Source: Ilumatobacteraceae bacterium (lineage in GTDB: Bacteria > Actinomycetota > Acidimicrobiia > Acidimicrobiales > Ilumatobacteraceae). Taken from it: a stretch of 38,714 bases of DNA. The notes under the pieces are model-generated. The model was not told the origin of the DNA. It saw only the letters and a list, made by a program, of their open reading frames with translations, and did no database searches. Numbering within the stretch: the stretch's first letter is position 1; each line of letters begins with the position of its first letter. This document shows, piece by piece, positions 7,325 to 17,999 of this stretch. The DNA lies in contig JALHOG010000051.1 of the NCBI GenBank assembly GCA_022843125.1, positions 1-38,714 on the forward strand, read 5' to 3'. Made by a program: the position numbers and the translations under genes.

Positions 7325-8209
7325 CTAACGGTTCGCGAGATGCTCGGACAACGCCGATACGTGGTCGGCGCCGATCCCGCAGCAGCCGCCGACGATGGTG
7401 GCGCCGGCTTCGATCCACCGATCGGCCCACACGGTGTAGGCGGCGGGGATCATGTCGTCACGCAGTTCGCTCAGCGACGCGTTCGCGCCCTCGCCATGGT
7501 TCAGCACGAACGCGTTGGCGTACACGGCGATCGGGAGCGTGGTCACGCCGCTCGCCTCCACGATCGCCGGTTCCATCACCTCGGGTGGGCAGCAGTTGAA
7601 CGACACCGCCACGGCACCGATGCGCTCGGCGGCCCGCACGGCATCGGTGACCGACTCGCCCGACCGCAACGTCGCCAGACCGTCTGCGTTCAGGCTGTCG
7701 GTGAGCGTGAACGAGCACCACAGCGGCTGGCCGGCGCCGGCGGCATCGAGCGCAGTGCGCACCAGCTCGATTTCGGCGATCGACGACTGGGTCTCGGCGA
7801 GCCAGAGGTCGACGAACGGCGCCTGCGCCTCGACGAGCACGTCGAGCAGCGGGCGCGCCGCCTCGACCGTGAACAGGTCGGGCCGGTACGAACCCATCAC
7901 CGGCGGGAGGCAACCCGCCACCTGGACGCCGGGATGGCGGTCGGCCACCTCGCGGGCGAGGCGACCGGCCAGCTCGGCCAGCCGGCGACCGTCGGCGGCG
8001 AAGCGATCCTCACCGATGTGGAACGGCACCACCGCGTACGTGTTCGTCGTGATCACCTGCGCACCGGCGTCGGCGTACGACTCGTGCACCTGCGTGACGA
8101 ACTCGGGCCCCTCGAACAACGCCAACGCCGACCACTCGGGCTGACGGAACGGCGCCCCGACCCGGCCCAGCTCGCGCCCCATGCCGCCGTCGAGAATCAT
8201 GATTGCCAT
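7325..8209 (-). CDS. Homocysteine S-methyltransferase family protein
   Basis: The 294-residue protein carries the zinc-binding Cys residues of the Pfam S-methyl_trans domain: S-F-N-C-C-P-P-E (Cys206/207) and G-G-C-C-G-I-G (Cys276/277) near the C-terminus. The start I-L-D-G-G-M-G-R-E-L is the family's barrel-opening signature, and I-T-T-N-T-Y supports it. Such enzymes move a methyl group from S-methylmethionine, betaine or SAM to homocysteine to form methionine. The frame extends upstream, but ATG at 8209 is chosen since the family begins here and a TACCGT -10 box ends six bases before it. It lies between tRNA-Leu and fhaA, on the strand opposite to the latter. Confidence 0.88.
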   Translation of the reverse strand: MAIMILDGGMGRELGRVGAPFRQPEWSALALFEGPEFVTQVHESYADAGAQVITTNTYAVVPFHIGEDRFAADGRRLAELAGRLAREVADRHPGVQVAGCLPPVMGSYRPDLFTVEAARPLLDVLVEAQAPFVDLWLAETQSSIAEIELVRTALDAAGAGQPLWCSFTLTDSLNADGLATLRSGESVTDAVRAAERIGAVAVSFNCCPPEVMEPAIVEASGVTTLPIAVYANAFVLNHGEGANASLSELRDDMIPAAYTVWADRWIEAGATIVGGCCGIGADHVSALSEHLANR

Positions 8210-8215
8210 GCGGGC

Positions 8216-8221
8216 ACGGTA
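8216..8221 (-). promoter_or_regulatory. -10 box (TACCGT) for homocysteine methyltransferase
   Basis: On the minus strand TACCGT fits TANNNT and is separated from the ATG at 8209 by six bases, indicating a leaderless transcript. It supports the chosen start over the longer open frame. Confidence 0.45.
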
Positions 8222-8293
8222 GCGGGCCCGCCCGGACACCGCGACCGGGGTGCGGGGAGGGGGCGGCGTGGCGGCAGTAGCCTTCCCCCGACC

Positions 8294-8953
8294 ATGGGCA
8301 TGCAAGCACTGGAGCAGCGCCTAGAGCGTATGGTCGAGGGCGTGTTTCGTCGATCGCGCAATTCCATCCGGCCGATCGAGCTCGGCCGCCGCCTCATCCG
8401 CGAGATGGACGACCGTCGCACCGTCGACGTCAAGGGTCAGCGGCTCGTCCCCAACGACTTCGCGATCATGCTCTCCGCCGGCGACCACTCCGGCTTCGCC
8501 GACATCGAAGACGCCCTGCGCACCGAACTCGTCGAGGCCGTCCGTGAGTACGCCCGCGAGGAGGGCTACCACTTCATGGGGCCGGTCAGCGTCGAGCTCC
8601 GCGTCGACAACGCTCTCAAGCCCGGCCGGTTCGGCATCACCTCCCAGATGAAGCAGGCCGAGAGCGGCGTCCACCCCGGCACGGTCGTGATGCCATCCGG
8701 TGAACGCATCACCCTCGTCGACGAGATCTCGGTCATCGGCCGCCTCAGCGACTGCCGGATCGTGATCCCCGACGGCAACACCAGCCGCCACCACGCCGAG
8801 ATCCGCCGATCCGGCAGCGGCTTCATCGTCGTCGACCTCGGCTCCACCAACGGCACCTACGTCAACGGCGAACGCCTGACCGTCGATCGGCGCCTCGCCG
8901 ACGGCGACACCATCACCGTCGGCGCCATCAGCCTGCGGTTCGAGGCGTCCTGA
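8294..8953 (+). CDS. fhaA: FhaA: DUF3662 plus FHA domain protein
   Basis: A 219-residue protein with an N-terminal DUF3662 domain (about 1-115, starting M-G-M-Q-A-L-E-Q-R-L-E) and a C-terminal FHA domain (about 145-215). The FHA phospho-threonine pocket residues are all present: V-I-G-R (147-150), S-R-H-H (164-167) and S-T-N-G-T-Y-V-N-G (184-192). The mycobacterial protein has a long disordered linker between the domains; here it is short, so the protein is about half that length. In mycobacteria FhaA is recruited to phosphorylated MviN/MurJ and slows peptidoglycan synthesis. It is first in the operon, and ATG at 8294 fits the conserved N-terminus. TAGCCT ten bases upstream may be its -10. 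Confidence 0.93.
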   Translation: MGMQALEQRLERMVEGVFRRSRNSIRPIELGRRLIREMDDRRTVDVKGQRLVPNDFAIMLSAGDHSGFADIEDALRTELVEAVREYAREEGYHFMGPVSVELRVDNALKPGRFGITSQMKQAESGVHPGTVVMPSGERITLVDEISVIGRLSDCRIVIPDGNTSRHHAEIRRSGSGFIVVDLGSTNGTYVNGERLTVDRRLADGDTITVGAISLRFEAS

Positions 8954-8965
8954 CCATCGAAGCCC

Positions 8966-9463
8966 ATGCCCGACTCCGCACTCGACATCTTGAAGATGGT
9001 CCTGCTCATCATGCTGTACCTCTTCTTCGCGCGCGTGCTCTGGGCGGTGTGGAGCGAGGTCAAGGCCCCCAACGCCCGCGCCGGCGCACCGGCGGGTCAC
9101 GCGCCCGTGGTGCACACCAACCCCGACCCCACCCCGTCCGGCCAGCCACGGCCGCCGAAGGGACGCCACGAGGTCCCGGCCCGGCTCACGATCCTCGAAC
9201 CGAAGGAACGCAAGGGTGCAGCGTTCGCACTCACCGGTGTGGTGTCGATCGGACGCGACGACGACAACTCGATCCGCATCACCGACGACGCGTACGTCTC
9301 GGGCCATCACGCGCGTGTGTCGCCGATCGACGGTGTGGTCGTCGTCGACGACCTCGGGTCGCGCAACGGCACCTATCTGAATGGCAACAAGCTCGCCGAC
9401 CGCCGCACGCTGAAGATCGGCGACCGGTTGCAGATCGGCTACACCGTCCTGGAGGCCCAGTGA
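8966..9463 (+). CDS. fhaB: FhaB: membrane-anchored FHA domain protein
   Basis: 165 residues: an N-terminal transmembrane helix (about 8-30), a Pro/Ala-rich linker, and a C-terminal FHA domain (about 90-158) with S-I-G-R (94-97), S-G-H-H-A-R (112-117) and S-R-N-G-T-Y-L-N-G (132-140). The mycobacterial orthologue (FipA) binds phosphorylated partners at the septum and helps division under stress. The FHA domain should face the cytoplasm. The ATG at 8966 is twelve bases after the fhaA stop. All phospho-Thr-binding residues are intact, so it should be a functional reader of PknB phosphorylation. Confidence 0.93.
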   Translation: MPDSALDILKMVLLIMLYLFFARVLWAVWSEVKAPNARAGAPAGHAPVVHTNPDPTPSGQPRPPKGRHEVPARLTILEPKERKGAAFALTGVVSIGRDDDNSIRITDDAYVSGHHARVSPIDGVVVVDDLGSRNGTYLNGNKLADRRTLKIGDRLQIGYTVLEAQ

Positions 9464-9524
9464 GCCCAGTCAGCCGAGTGAGCGCCGGCGAGAGCAGCCA
9501 GATCAGCCACGAGGCGGTGCGCTG

Positions 9525-10931
9525 ATGGCAACGTTGCGTTGGGGAGCGGCCACCCACGAGGGCCAGCTCCGCACCCAGAACGAAGACCACCACTTCGCCG
9601 AAGGTGGCCTGTTCGTCGTCGCCGACGGCATGGGCGGTCATCTCGCCGGTGAAGTGGCGAGCGAGATGGCGGTCGCCCGTCTCGACTCGCGGCTGCCCAA
9701 CGCCGCCACGAGTACCCGTGACGACCTGGTCTCGGCCATCAACGAGGCCAACGTCGAGATCTACAACGCGTCGGTCGAGAACCCCGACCAGGCCGGCATG
9801 GGCACCACCATCACGGCCGTCGCCGTGATCGACGACCCGCATGACGGCGAGGTCTTCGCCGTCGCGAACGTCGGCGACTCACGCAGCTACGTCCTGCGGC
9901 ACAACCGGCTACGTCAGGTCACGATCGACCACAGCTTCGTGCAGGAGCTCGTCGCCGAGGGCGCGATCACCCGCGACGAGGCCCGCACCCACCCGCGCCG
10001 CAACATCGTCACCCGCGCCCTCGGCATCGAGCCGTTCGTGCGTGTCGACTCGTGGACGATGCCGATCGTGCGCGGCGACCGGTTCGTGCTCTGCAGCGAC
10101 GGCCTCGTCGACGAGGTCCCCGATTCGATCATCGAGGGCATCCTCCTCGAGCACCCCGGCGACCCGGACGGTGCGGCCCAGGCGCTCGTCGACGCCGCCA
10201 ACGCCGCCGGCGGCCGCGACAACATCACCGTGGTCGTCGTCGACGTGCTCGACGGCCAGGATCCACCCGACATCACCGAGGAGTTCGACGTCGTCCCCGC
10301 ATGGAGCGAGGTCGACCTCGAGAACACCGCCGAGACCCAGATCGTCTCCGACCCCGGCGACGCCGACGGCGATGCCGCAGATCCGGCGACCATTCCGACA
10401 CTGCCGCCCGCAGCGGGCGCACCCGGCGCTCCCGGAGCCGCCGCCAGCGGGACGAAGGGCGCCAAGCGAGCCGGCAAGCAGGCTGCCCGCGCCGCCCAGC
10501 GAGCCGACCGCAAGCGCCGCCGCGCCGGCCGCGCCTCACGCCTCGGCCGCGCCCTGCTGCTGCTCGGGTTCGCCGCCGTGCTCGTGCTCGGCTTCGCGAT
10601 CCTCGCCGCCTGGGCGCGCAGCGGCTACTACGTCGGATTCGACGACGAGGACCGCGTCGCGATCTTCCAGGGCCGCCGCGAGGGCGTGCTGTGGTTCGGG
10701 CCGACGCTCGAGGCGCCGAGCGCGTTCACCCGCGAGCAACTCGACGCCCAGTCGGTCGAACTCGTCGAGCAGGAGGTCGGCTTCGGCTCCCAGGCCGACG
10801 CCGCCGACTTCATCGGCTCGAGCCTGCAGACCACCACCACGACGACCACCACCACGACCACGACGACCACCACCCCTGCGACCACGATCCCCGTGACCAC
10901 GGCGGCGCCGGCGACCATCGCGGAGGGCTGA
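9525..10931 (+). CDS. pstP: PstP: PP2C-type Ser/Thr protein phosphatase
   Basis: The 468-residue protein reverses PknB phosphorylation. The cytoplasmic PP2C domain (1-240) shows N-E-D (19-21), V-A-D-G-M-G-G (32-38), G-T-T-I-T-A (93-98), V-G-D-S-R (116-120), C-S-D-G-L-V (190-195) and G-R-D-N-I-T (230-235); the Asp residues bind the metal ions. A basic Ala/Arg/Lys stretch (310-340), one transmembrane helix (about 343-363) and an extracellular domain follow. The protein ends in a run of about 15 Thr and a T/P/A-rich tail, a possible O-glycosylation region. The ATG is preceded by a 61-base gap. The TGA stop overlaps the rodA ATG (TGATG), so the two are coupled. Confidence 0.95.
   Translation: MATLRWGAATHEGQLRTQNEDHHFAEGGLFVVADGMGGHLAGEVASEMAVARLDSRLPNAATSTRDDLVSAINEANVEIYNASVENPDQAGMGTTITAVAVIDDPHDGEVFAVANVGDSRSYVLRHNRLRQVTIDHSFVQELVAEGAITRDEARTHPRRNIVTRALGIEPFVRVDSWTMPIVRGDRFVLCSDGLVDEVPDSIIEGILLEHPGDPDGAAQALVDAANAAGGRDNITVVVVDVLDGQDPPDITEEFDVVPAWSEVDLENTAETQIVSDPGDADGDAADPATIPTLPPAAGAPGAPGAAASGTKGAKRAGKQAARAAQRADRKRRRAGRASRLGRALLLLGFAAVLVLGFAILAAWARSGYYVGFDDEDRVAIFQGRREGVLWFGPTLEAPSAFTREQLDAQSVELVEQEVGFGSQADAADFIGSSLQTTTTTTTTTTTTTTTPATTIPVTTAAPATIAEG
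10829..10880 (+). repeat. (ACN)n poly-Thr microsatellite in pstP
   Basis: A run of ACC/ACG codons encodes about 15 consecutive Thr. Repeats of this kind can change length by slippage without breaking the frame, because the unit is three bases. Similar tracts occur in pknB and in the large secreted protein at 25-28.7 kb. Confidence 0.8.
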
Positions 10932-12334
10932 TGTCGGCCGGTGCGTCACCGGTGCCGGCCCGTCTGGTCGGGCGGAGGCGGTCGACCGAGCTGGCCCTCA
11001 TCGTCATGGCGGGCGCGATCACCGCGGTCGGCTACGTGCTCGCATCGCTCGGCGCCAACGCCCAGATCCCCGCTCGCATCGGTCCGTTCCTCGCGCTCAT
11101 CCTGGCGCTGATCGGCGTCGCCCACATCGCCGTCCGCCTGCTCGCCCGCGGCGCCGACCCGACGCTGCTCCCCGTCGCAGCGCTGCTGCACGGCCTCGGC
11201 TACGTGATGATCTCGCGGCTCGACGACCAGTTCGCCGCGCAGCAGTCGCTGTGGAGCCTCGTGTCGATCGTCGCCTTCGTCGCCACGCTCCTCGTCGTCC
11301 AACGTGCCGCCGATCTCGCCCGATACAAGTGGACGCTGCTGTTCGTCGGCGCGGTGCTCCTGCTCCTCCCGCTCGCTCCGGGCCTCGGGCGCAACATCAA
11401 CGGCGCCCGCATCTGGGTGGGCCTCGGCCCGTTCGGCTTCCAGCCCGGCGAGTTCGCCAAGCTCGCGCTCGCGATCTTCTTCGCCGGCTACCTCAGCGAA
11501 CGACGCGAGCTGATCGCCGCGACCACATGGCGGTGGGGGCCGTTCCGGATCCCCGAATGGCAGTACATCGCGCCGGTCCTCGTGGCGTGGGGCTTCGCCG
11601 TGATGGTGATGGTGGGCTTGCGCGACCTCGGCTCGTCGCTCATGTTCTTCACCCTGTTCGTCGTGATGATGTGGGTCGCCACCGAGCAGCTCAGCTATGT
11701 CGTGATCGGGTTCACGATGTTCGGCGTCGCGGCGTACGCCGCGTGGAGCCGCTTCTCCCACGTCCAGCGCCGCGTCGACATCTGGCTCGACCCGTGGGCC
11801 GACCCCCAGGACAGCGGCTACCAGATCCTCCAGGGGCTGTACGGCATCGGCGACGGCGGCCTCACCGGCACCGGGCTCGGCCGTGGCAGCCCGAACACCA
11901 TCCCCTACGCGGAGAGCGACTTCATCTTCGCCGCGCTCGGCGAGGAGATGGGCATGATCGGCGCCACGGCGGTGCTGATGGCGTATCTGCTGCTGATCGG
12001 CGCCGGATTGCGCACCGCGCTGCGCACCGAGCGCAACTTCGAGAAGCTGCTCGCGACCGGCCTCACCACCATCGTCGGGATGCAGGCGTTCATCATCGTC
12101 GGCGGCGTCGTGAAGGTCGTCCCGCTCACCGGCATCACGCTCCCGTTCGTGAGCTACGGCGGGTCGTCGCTGCTCGCCAACTACATCCTGCTCGCACTGC
12201 TGCTGCGCCTGAGCGACACGAGCGCCCGGCGCCTCGGTGAACTCCCCGACGACCCCACCCCGCGCGAGCGATTCGCGTCGTGGCGGTTGCGCCGCCGCGA
12301 GCGCCGCCGGCCGGTCGAGGGGGTCGCGGCATGA
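10931..12334 (+). CDS. rodA: RodA/FtsW/SpoVE-family peptidoglycan polymerase
   Basis: A 467-residue polytopic SEDS glycosyltransferase (about 10-12 transmembrane helices). Family landmarks are present: G-A-R-I-W-V-G-L-G-P-F-G-F-Q-P-G-E-F-A-K, G-S-S-L-M-F-F, and the C-terminal V-P-L-T-G-I-T-L-P-F-V-S-Y-G-G-S-S. It polymerises lipid II into glycan strands in the outer leaflet of the inner membrane, working with the class B penicillin-binding protein encoded next. By position (pstP-rodA-pbpA-pknB) it is the elongation-type RodA rather than FtsW. The ATG overlaps the pstP stop and its own stop overlaps the pbpA start (ATGA), so this operon section is tightly coupled. A basic Arg-rich tail is probably cytoplasmic. 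Confidence 0.94.
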   Translation: MSAGASPVPARLVGRRRSTELALIVMAGAITAVGYVLASLGANAQIPARIGPFLALILALIGVAHIAVRLLARGADPTLLPVAALLHGLGYVMISRLDDQFAAQQSLWSLVSIVAFVATLLVVQRAADLARYKWTLLFVGAVLLLLPLAPGLGRNINGARIWVGLGPFGFQPGEFAKLALAIFFAGYLSERRELIAATTWRWGPFRIPEWQYIAPVLVAWGFAVMVMVGLRDLGSSLMFFTLFVVMMWVATEQLSYVVIGFTMFGVAAYAAWSRFSHVQRRVDIWLDPWADPQDSGYQILQGLYGIGDGGLTGTGLGRGSPNTIPYAESDFIFAALGEEMGMIGATAVLMAYLLLIGAGLRTALRTERNFEKLLATGLTTIVGMQAFIIVGGVVKVVPLTGITLPFVSYGGSSLLANYILLALLLRLSDTSARRLGELPDDPTPRERFASWRLRRRERRRPVEGVAA

Positions 12335-13890
12335 ACCGCCAGATCCGCCAGCTCGCCGTGGTCATGATGGCGCTGTACGTCGTGCTGTTCGGCGCGCTCA
12401 ACTACTGGCAGGTGGGCCGGGAGGAGCAGCTCGCCACCGAACCCGGCAACACCAGAGCACTGGTGCGCCAGTTCGACTCGCCGCGCGGGCCGATCATCTC
12501 GTCCGACGGCGTGGTCGTCGCACGTTCGATCCAGGCGCCGGGCGACAGCAACGTCAAGTTCGTCCGCTCGTACCCGACCAACGACCTGTTCGCCCACATC
12601 ACCGGCTACTACACGTTCGGGCTCGGCTCGACCCAGATCGAGAAGTCGCAGACGAGCGTGCTCAGCGGCGACACGTTCGAACAGCAGGTGGGCGCGATCG
12701 GCGACATCTTCACCGGCGCCACCGACCAATCCGGCGAAGTGCGGCTCACCGTCAGCGAGCAGCTGCAGGCCGTCGCGAAGTTCCTGCTCGGGCCGCGTGA
12801 GGGGTCGGTCGTACTGATGGAGGTGGAGACCGGCGCCGTCAACGCGATGTGGAGCTACCCGAGCTTCGACCCGAACGAGGTGGCGAGCTCCGACTACGAC
12901 GCCGCGTACGACTACGTCGTCGAACTCCAGGCCGACGAACGCGACCCGTTGCTCGCCAACGCGTACCAGCAGCGCTACATGCCGGGCTCGACGTTCAAGG
13001 TGCTCACCACCGGCATCGCGCTCGACGAGGGTGTCATCTCGGTCGAGAGCGAGTTCCCGAGCATCTCGGAGTTCACGCCGCCACAGACCAACGACCCGAT
13101 CGCGAACTACCGGGGCAGCGAGTGCGGCGGCGACATGATCACCGTGTTCGCCCGCTCGTGCAACATCCCGTTCGCCCAGATGGCGCTCGAGCTCGGCCCC
13201 GACCGCTTCCAGCGCGGCATGGAGCGCTGGGGCGTCGGCGATGCGGTCCCGATCGACCTCCCCGGTGCCGTCGGCAGCACGATCGGGAGCTTCGACGACA
13301 TCGACCAGAACCTGCCGCTGCTCGCCATCCGCGGGTTCGGGCAGAACGACGTCCAGATGGTCCCGCTCCACATGGCGATGGTGGCCGCCGCCGTCGCCAA
13401 CGACGGCGAGATGATGCGGCCGTTCGTGATCGACGCCACCCTCGACCACACCGGGCGCACCCTGAGTCGCACCCAACCCGAGGTGTGGCAGCGCCCGATC
13501 AGCCGCCAGACCGCCGGCATCATGCAGGACTTCATGGAGCAGGTCGCCCTCACCGGCACCGCGAGCTGCTGCATCGCACTCGAGGGCGGCATCACCGTCG
13601 CCGCGAAAACCGGGACCGCCCAGCTCAACGGCCCCGGCGAACCCGAGCGGTCACACGCGTGGATCGTGGCGTACGCGCCCGCCGACGCACCGAAGTACGC
13701 AGTCGCCGTGATGCTCAAGGGCACCAACGCGGAGATCTCCGCGAGCACCGGCGGACGGCTCGCCGGGCCGATCGCCAAGGCGATGCTCGACGCCGCGCTC
13801 GCGCTCGACCCGCCCGTCGCGACACCGCCCGCCAGCACACCGCCGACCACCGCACCTGTGGTGTCGCCCCCCGGGACGGTCGCCCCGTGA
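12331..13890 (+). CDS. pbpA: PbpA: class B penicillin-binding protein (transpeptidase)
   Basis: 519 residues: a short cytoplasmic start, a signal-anchor helix (about 8-27), a dimerisation domain and a transpeptidase domain. The three active-site motifs are intact: S-T-F-K with Ser220 and Lys223, S-C-N (276-278), and K-T-G-T-A (426-430). The protein cross-links peptidoglycan made by RodA. The C-terminal tail (about 490-519) is rich in Pro, Thr and Ala and lies outside the enzyme fold. ATG at 12331 overlaps the rodA stop by four bases. In mycobacteria PbpA is phosphorylated by PknB, which is encoded next after a 136-base gap here; pknA, usually between them, is missing. Confidence 0.94.
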   Translation: MNRQIRQLAVVMMALYVVLFGALNYWQVGREEQLATEPGNTRALVRQFDSPRGPIISSDGVVVARSIQAPGDSNVKFVRSYPTNDLFAHITGYYTFGLGSTQIEKSQTSVLSGDTFEQQVGAIGDIFTGATDQSGEVRLTVSEQLQAVAKFLLGPREGSVVLMEVETGAVNAMWSYPSFDPNEVASSDYDAAYDYVVELQADERDPLLANAYQQRYMPGSTFKVLTTGIALDEGVISVESEFPSISEFTPPQTNDPIANYRGSECGGDMITVFARSCNIPFAQMALELGPDRFQRGMERWGVGDAVPIDLPGAVGSTIGSFDDIDQNLPLLAIRGFGQNDVQMVPLHMAMVAAAVANDGEMMRPFVIDATLDHTGRTLSRTQPEVWQRPISRQTAGIMQDFMEQVALTGTASCCIALEGGITVAAKTGTAQLNGPGEPERSHAWIVAYAPADAPKYAVAVMLKGTNAEISASTGGRLAGPIAKAMLDAALALDPPVATPPASTPPTTAPVVSPPGTVAP

Positions 13891-14026
13891 GCGGTAGCAG
13901 ACACAGGTTCACCAGCGACGTCACCCGAGGTGTTGGTCTCGCGCTGCTCATGCACGCCCGCGATGCGTCGATAACCTCTGACGACGGTCCTGAGGGCGCT
14001 CGCGCCACCGGGGCGAGGCACCAACC

Positions 14027-16141
<2,115 letters not shown>

Positions 16142-16159
16142 CGCCAGGCGCGCCTCGCC

Positions 16160-16888
16160 GTGCATCTCCACCCGATCGTGCACGACCTGCTCGCTGCCGG
16201 TCTCGTTGCGGCCACACCACCGCCGCCCTCGATCGCCGACCCGGGAACCGGGTTGGCCTCGTTGGAGCGTGGGCTGGAGCTGCTCGGGCTGTTCGTGTTC
16301 GCCGTGTCGGGTGGCATGCTCGCCGTTCGCAAGGGGTTCGAAGTGGTCGGTGTCACGGCGCTCGCCGGGGTCACCGCGCTCGGCGGCGGTGTGATCCGAG
16401 ACCTCGTGCTGGGTGACACGCCACCGCGAGCCTTCCGTGACGTCGCGTACCTGCTGGTCCCGCTCGGGGCGGCGATCGTCGTGTTCCTCGGCCACTCGGT
16501 CATCACTCGCCACCTCCACCGCTCCGTCCTCGTGTTCGACGCTGCCGGCCTCGGTCTGTTCACCGTGACCGGAGCGGTCAAGGCGGCGACGTACCCGACC
16601 ACAGCGATCGGCGCCGTGCTCCTGGCGGTGGTCACGGCGGTCGGCGGGGGGATCCTGCGCGACGTCCTCGCGAACGACCCACCTCAGCTGTTCCAGGCGA
16701 ACAGCCGGCTCTACTCGATCCCGGCCGCGGTCGGTGGCGCGATCGTGGTCGCGGCGGTCCGCAACGACTGGTACACGGGGGTACTCGGGGCCGGCGTGGC
16801 CGTCGCTGTGTGTGCCGTCCGCCTCGCGGCGCTGCAGTTCGGGTGGCGGGCGCCGATGCCGCTCCGGGCACCCACCGCCGCGGACTAG
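16160..16888 (+). CDS. UPF0126 / TRIC-type cation channel membrane protein
   Basis: A 242-residue membrane protein with about seven helices and the two-fold internal repeat of UPF0126: G-G-G-V-I-R-D-L in the first half and G-G-G-I-L-R-D-V-L in the second. Each repeat has a kinked Gly-rich pore helix. Bacterial homologues are trimeric potassium-type channels related to eukaryotic TRIC; glycine transport has also been proposed for some relatives. GTG at 16160 is a plausible start 18 bases after pknB, but the conserved part begins only near residue 36. The stop overlaps the trpG stop on the other strand. Its place between pknB and trpG is not the usual arrangement in mycobacteria. Confidence 0.86.
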   Translation: MHLHPIVHDLLAAGLVAATPPPPSIADPGTGLASLERGLELLGLFVFAVSGGMLAVRKGFEVVGVTALAGVTALGGGVIRDLVLGDTPPRAFRDVAYLLVPLGAAIVVFLGHSVITRHLHRSVLVFDAAGLGLFTVTGAVKAATYPTTAIGAVLLAVVTAVGGGILRDVLANDPPQLFQANSRLYSIPAAVGGAIVVAAVRNDWYTGVLGAGVAVAVCAVRLAALQFGWRAPMPLRAPTAAD

Positions 16889-17463
16889 CCGGCGCGGGCG
16901 AGGAAGTTCCGGAGCAGGTCGTGACCGCACCCGGTGAGGATGCTCTCCGGGTGGAACTGCACACCCTCGACCTCGAGTTCACGGTGGCGCACGCCCATCA
17001 CGATGCCGTCTGCGGTGCGGGCCGTGACCTCGAGGCAGTCGGGCATCGACGACGGCTCGATGACCAGCGAGTGATACCGGGTCGCGGTGAGCGGCGACGG
17101 CAGACCGGCGAACACACCACCGCCCTCGTGTTCGATCGGTGAGGTCTTGCCGTGCATGAGGTGCGGCGCTCGGACCACGGTGCCGCCGTAGACGTGACCG
17201 ATCGCCTGATGGCCCAGGCACACACCGAGCACCGGCACCCCGGCCGCAGCGAACGCCGGGATCGCGGCGCAGATGATCCCGGACTCCTCCGGGCGGCCCG
17301 GCCCGGGTGACAGCAGCACGGCGTCGGGTTCGAGGGCGAGCGCTTCGTCGACGGTGAGGGCGTCGTTGCGATGTACCAGCGGCTCGGCACCGAGCTCGCC
17401 CAGGTACTGGACGAGGTTGTAGACGAAGCTGTCGTACGAGTCGATCACCAGCACGCGCGGCAC
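16885..17463 (-). CDS. trpG: Anthranilate / aminodeoxychorismate synthase glutamine amidotransferase
   Basis: A 192-residue class I glutamine amidotransferase. It starts [15 protein letters not shown], has the oxyanion segment L-S-P-G-P-G, the nucleophile in G-V-C-L-G-H-Q (Cys82), and the catalytic F-H-P-E-S (His171, Glu173). It hydrolyses glutamine and passes ammonia to TrpE or PabB for tryptophan or folate synthesis; the two roles cannot be told apart by sequence. A trpG beside pknB and facing it is a conserved actinobacterial arrangement. GTG at 17463 is preceded by a TAGGCT -10 box six bases upstream, so the message is probably leaderless. No synthase partner is nearby. Confidence 0.93.
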   Translation of the reverse strand: MPRVLVIDSYDSFVYNLVQYLGELGAEPLVHRNDALTVDEALALEPDAVLLSPGPGRPEESGIICAAIPAFAAAGVPVLGVCLGHQAIGHVYGGTVVRAPHLMHGKTSPIEHEGGGVFAGLPSPLTATRYHSLVIEPSSMPDCLEVTARTADGIVMGVRHRELEVEGVQFHPESILTGCGHDLLRNFLARAG

Positions 17464-17469
17464 GTCGGC

Positions 17470-17475
17470 AGCCTA
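17470..17475 (-). promoter_or_regulatory. -10 box (TAGGCT) for trpG
   Basis: On the minus strand TAGGCT matches TANNNT and ends six bases before the GTG start at 17463, consistent with leaderless transcription. Confidence 0.5.
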
Positions 17476-17518
17476 CGGGCCGAGCTGTGATCGCCTGCCA
17501 CGCGTTCGTCGGACCGCA

Positions 17519-17546
17519 CTGCGCACCGTGCGCAGCGCCCTACACT
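17519..17546 (+). promoter_or_regulatory. crgA promoter: inverted repeat plus TACACT -10 box
   Basis: A perfect 7-bp inverted repeat (CTGCGCA/TGCGCAG, spacer CCG, 17519-17535) lies where a -35/spacer region would be, followed by TACACT (17541-17546) eight bases before the crgA GTG. The repeat looks like an operator, though a chance GC-rich palindrome cannot be excluded. Confidence 0.45.
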
Positions 17547-17554
17547 TGCGATCC

Positions 17555-17869
17555 GTGGCACCTCCGAAGCGCAAGACTGGTGGCGGTCGTACGACGGCCA
17601 AGGGCACTCGACCCGGCGACGGCCAGAAGTACGCCAACCCGACCGAGAACAAGGCGGGTGTGCACACGTCGTCGCGCTACACGCCGCCGGTCCCGCTCGA
17701 GGCGAAGTTGCCCAAGGTGTGGGTGCCGTGGTTGATGATCGCCCTGCTCGTCGTGGGCATGATCGTCATCATCCTGCGGAACCTCGTGTTCACGGGCAAC
17801 AACTGGCTCACGCTGGTCGGTCTCGGATGCATCCTCGGTGGCCTCTATACGGCCACCAAGTGGCGTTGA
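17555..17869 (+). CDS. crgA: CrgA: cell division protein
   Basis: The 104-residue protein has a basic cytoplasmic N-terminus (P-P-K-R-K-T-G-G-G-R), a linker, and two transmembrane helices near the C-terminus (about 54-72 and 80-98) with N-N-W between them, the size and topology of CrgA. CrgA is an actinobacterial divisome membrane protein that contacts FtsZ, FtsQ, FtsI and CwsA, coordinating septal and polar wall growth. GTG at 17555 follows a TACACT -10 box by eight bases and gives the expected length. It converges with the next gene and ends before a clear hairpin terminator. Confidence 0.9.
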   Translation: MAPPKRKTGGGRTTAKGTRPGDGQKYANPTENKAGVHTSSRYTPPVPLEAKLPKVWVPWLMIALLVVGMIVIILRNLVFTGNNWLTLVGLGCILGGLYTATKWR

Positions 17870-17890
17870 ACGCCCCCGTCAACTGATCGT

Positions 17891-17913
17891 ACGCCCGCCT
17901 CGACGGCGGGCGT
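17891..17913 (+). terminator. Hairpin terminator downstream of crgA
   Basis: A perfect 9-bp stem (arms 17891-17899 and 17905-17913, 5-base loop) starts 22 bases after the crgA stop and is followed by TGTCC rather than a full T run. Many actinobacterial terminators lack long T tracts. The end of the stem touches the first DnaA-box sequence. Confidence 0.6.
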
Positions 17914-17965
17914 TGTCCACACCGATCGGCTTACACCGGTGTCGTTTATCCCTGACTTATCCACA
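17913..17965 (+). other. DnaA-box cluster in convergent intergenic gap
   Basis: Three DnaA-box-like 9-mers lie on the same strand within 53 bases: TTGTCCACA (17913-17921, the high-GC actinobacterial form), TTATCCCTG (17946-17954, weak) and TTATCCACA (17957-17965, the classical consensus). A perfect palindrome ACACCGGTGT sits between them at 17933-17942. Two further weaker sites occur at 18293-18301 (TTATCCCCA) and 18307-18315 (minus strand, CAGTCCACA). The first three are in a gap between two convergent genes where no promoter is expected. Confidence 0.55.
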
Positions 17966-17999
17966 GGCCTGGGGACAGCACGATCGGCTGTCAGGACGC

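Noticed and set aside
8210..8293. SAM or cobalamin riboswitch before the methyltransferase
   Set aside because: The TACCGT -10 box is only six bases from the start, so there is no room for a leader RNA, and no riboswitch core is recognisable.
10829..10918. Poly-Val membrane proteins on the minus strand opposite the Thr tracts
   Set aside because: They are merely the reverse reading of ACC/ACG repeats (GGT/CGT/GTG) and have no start signal.
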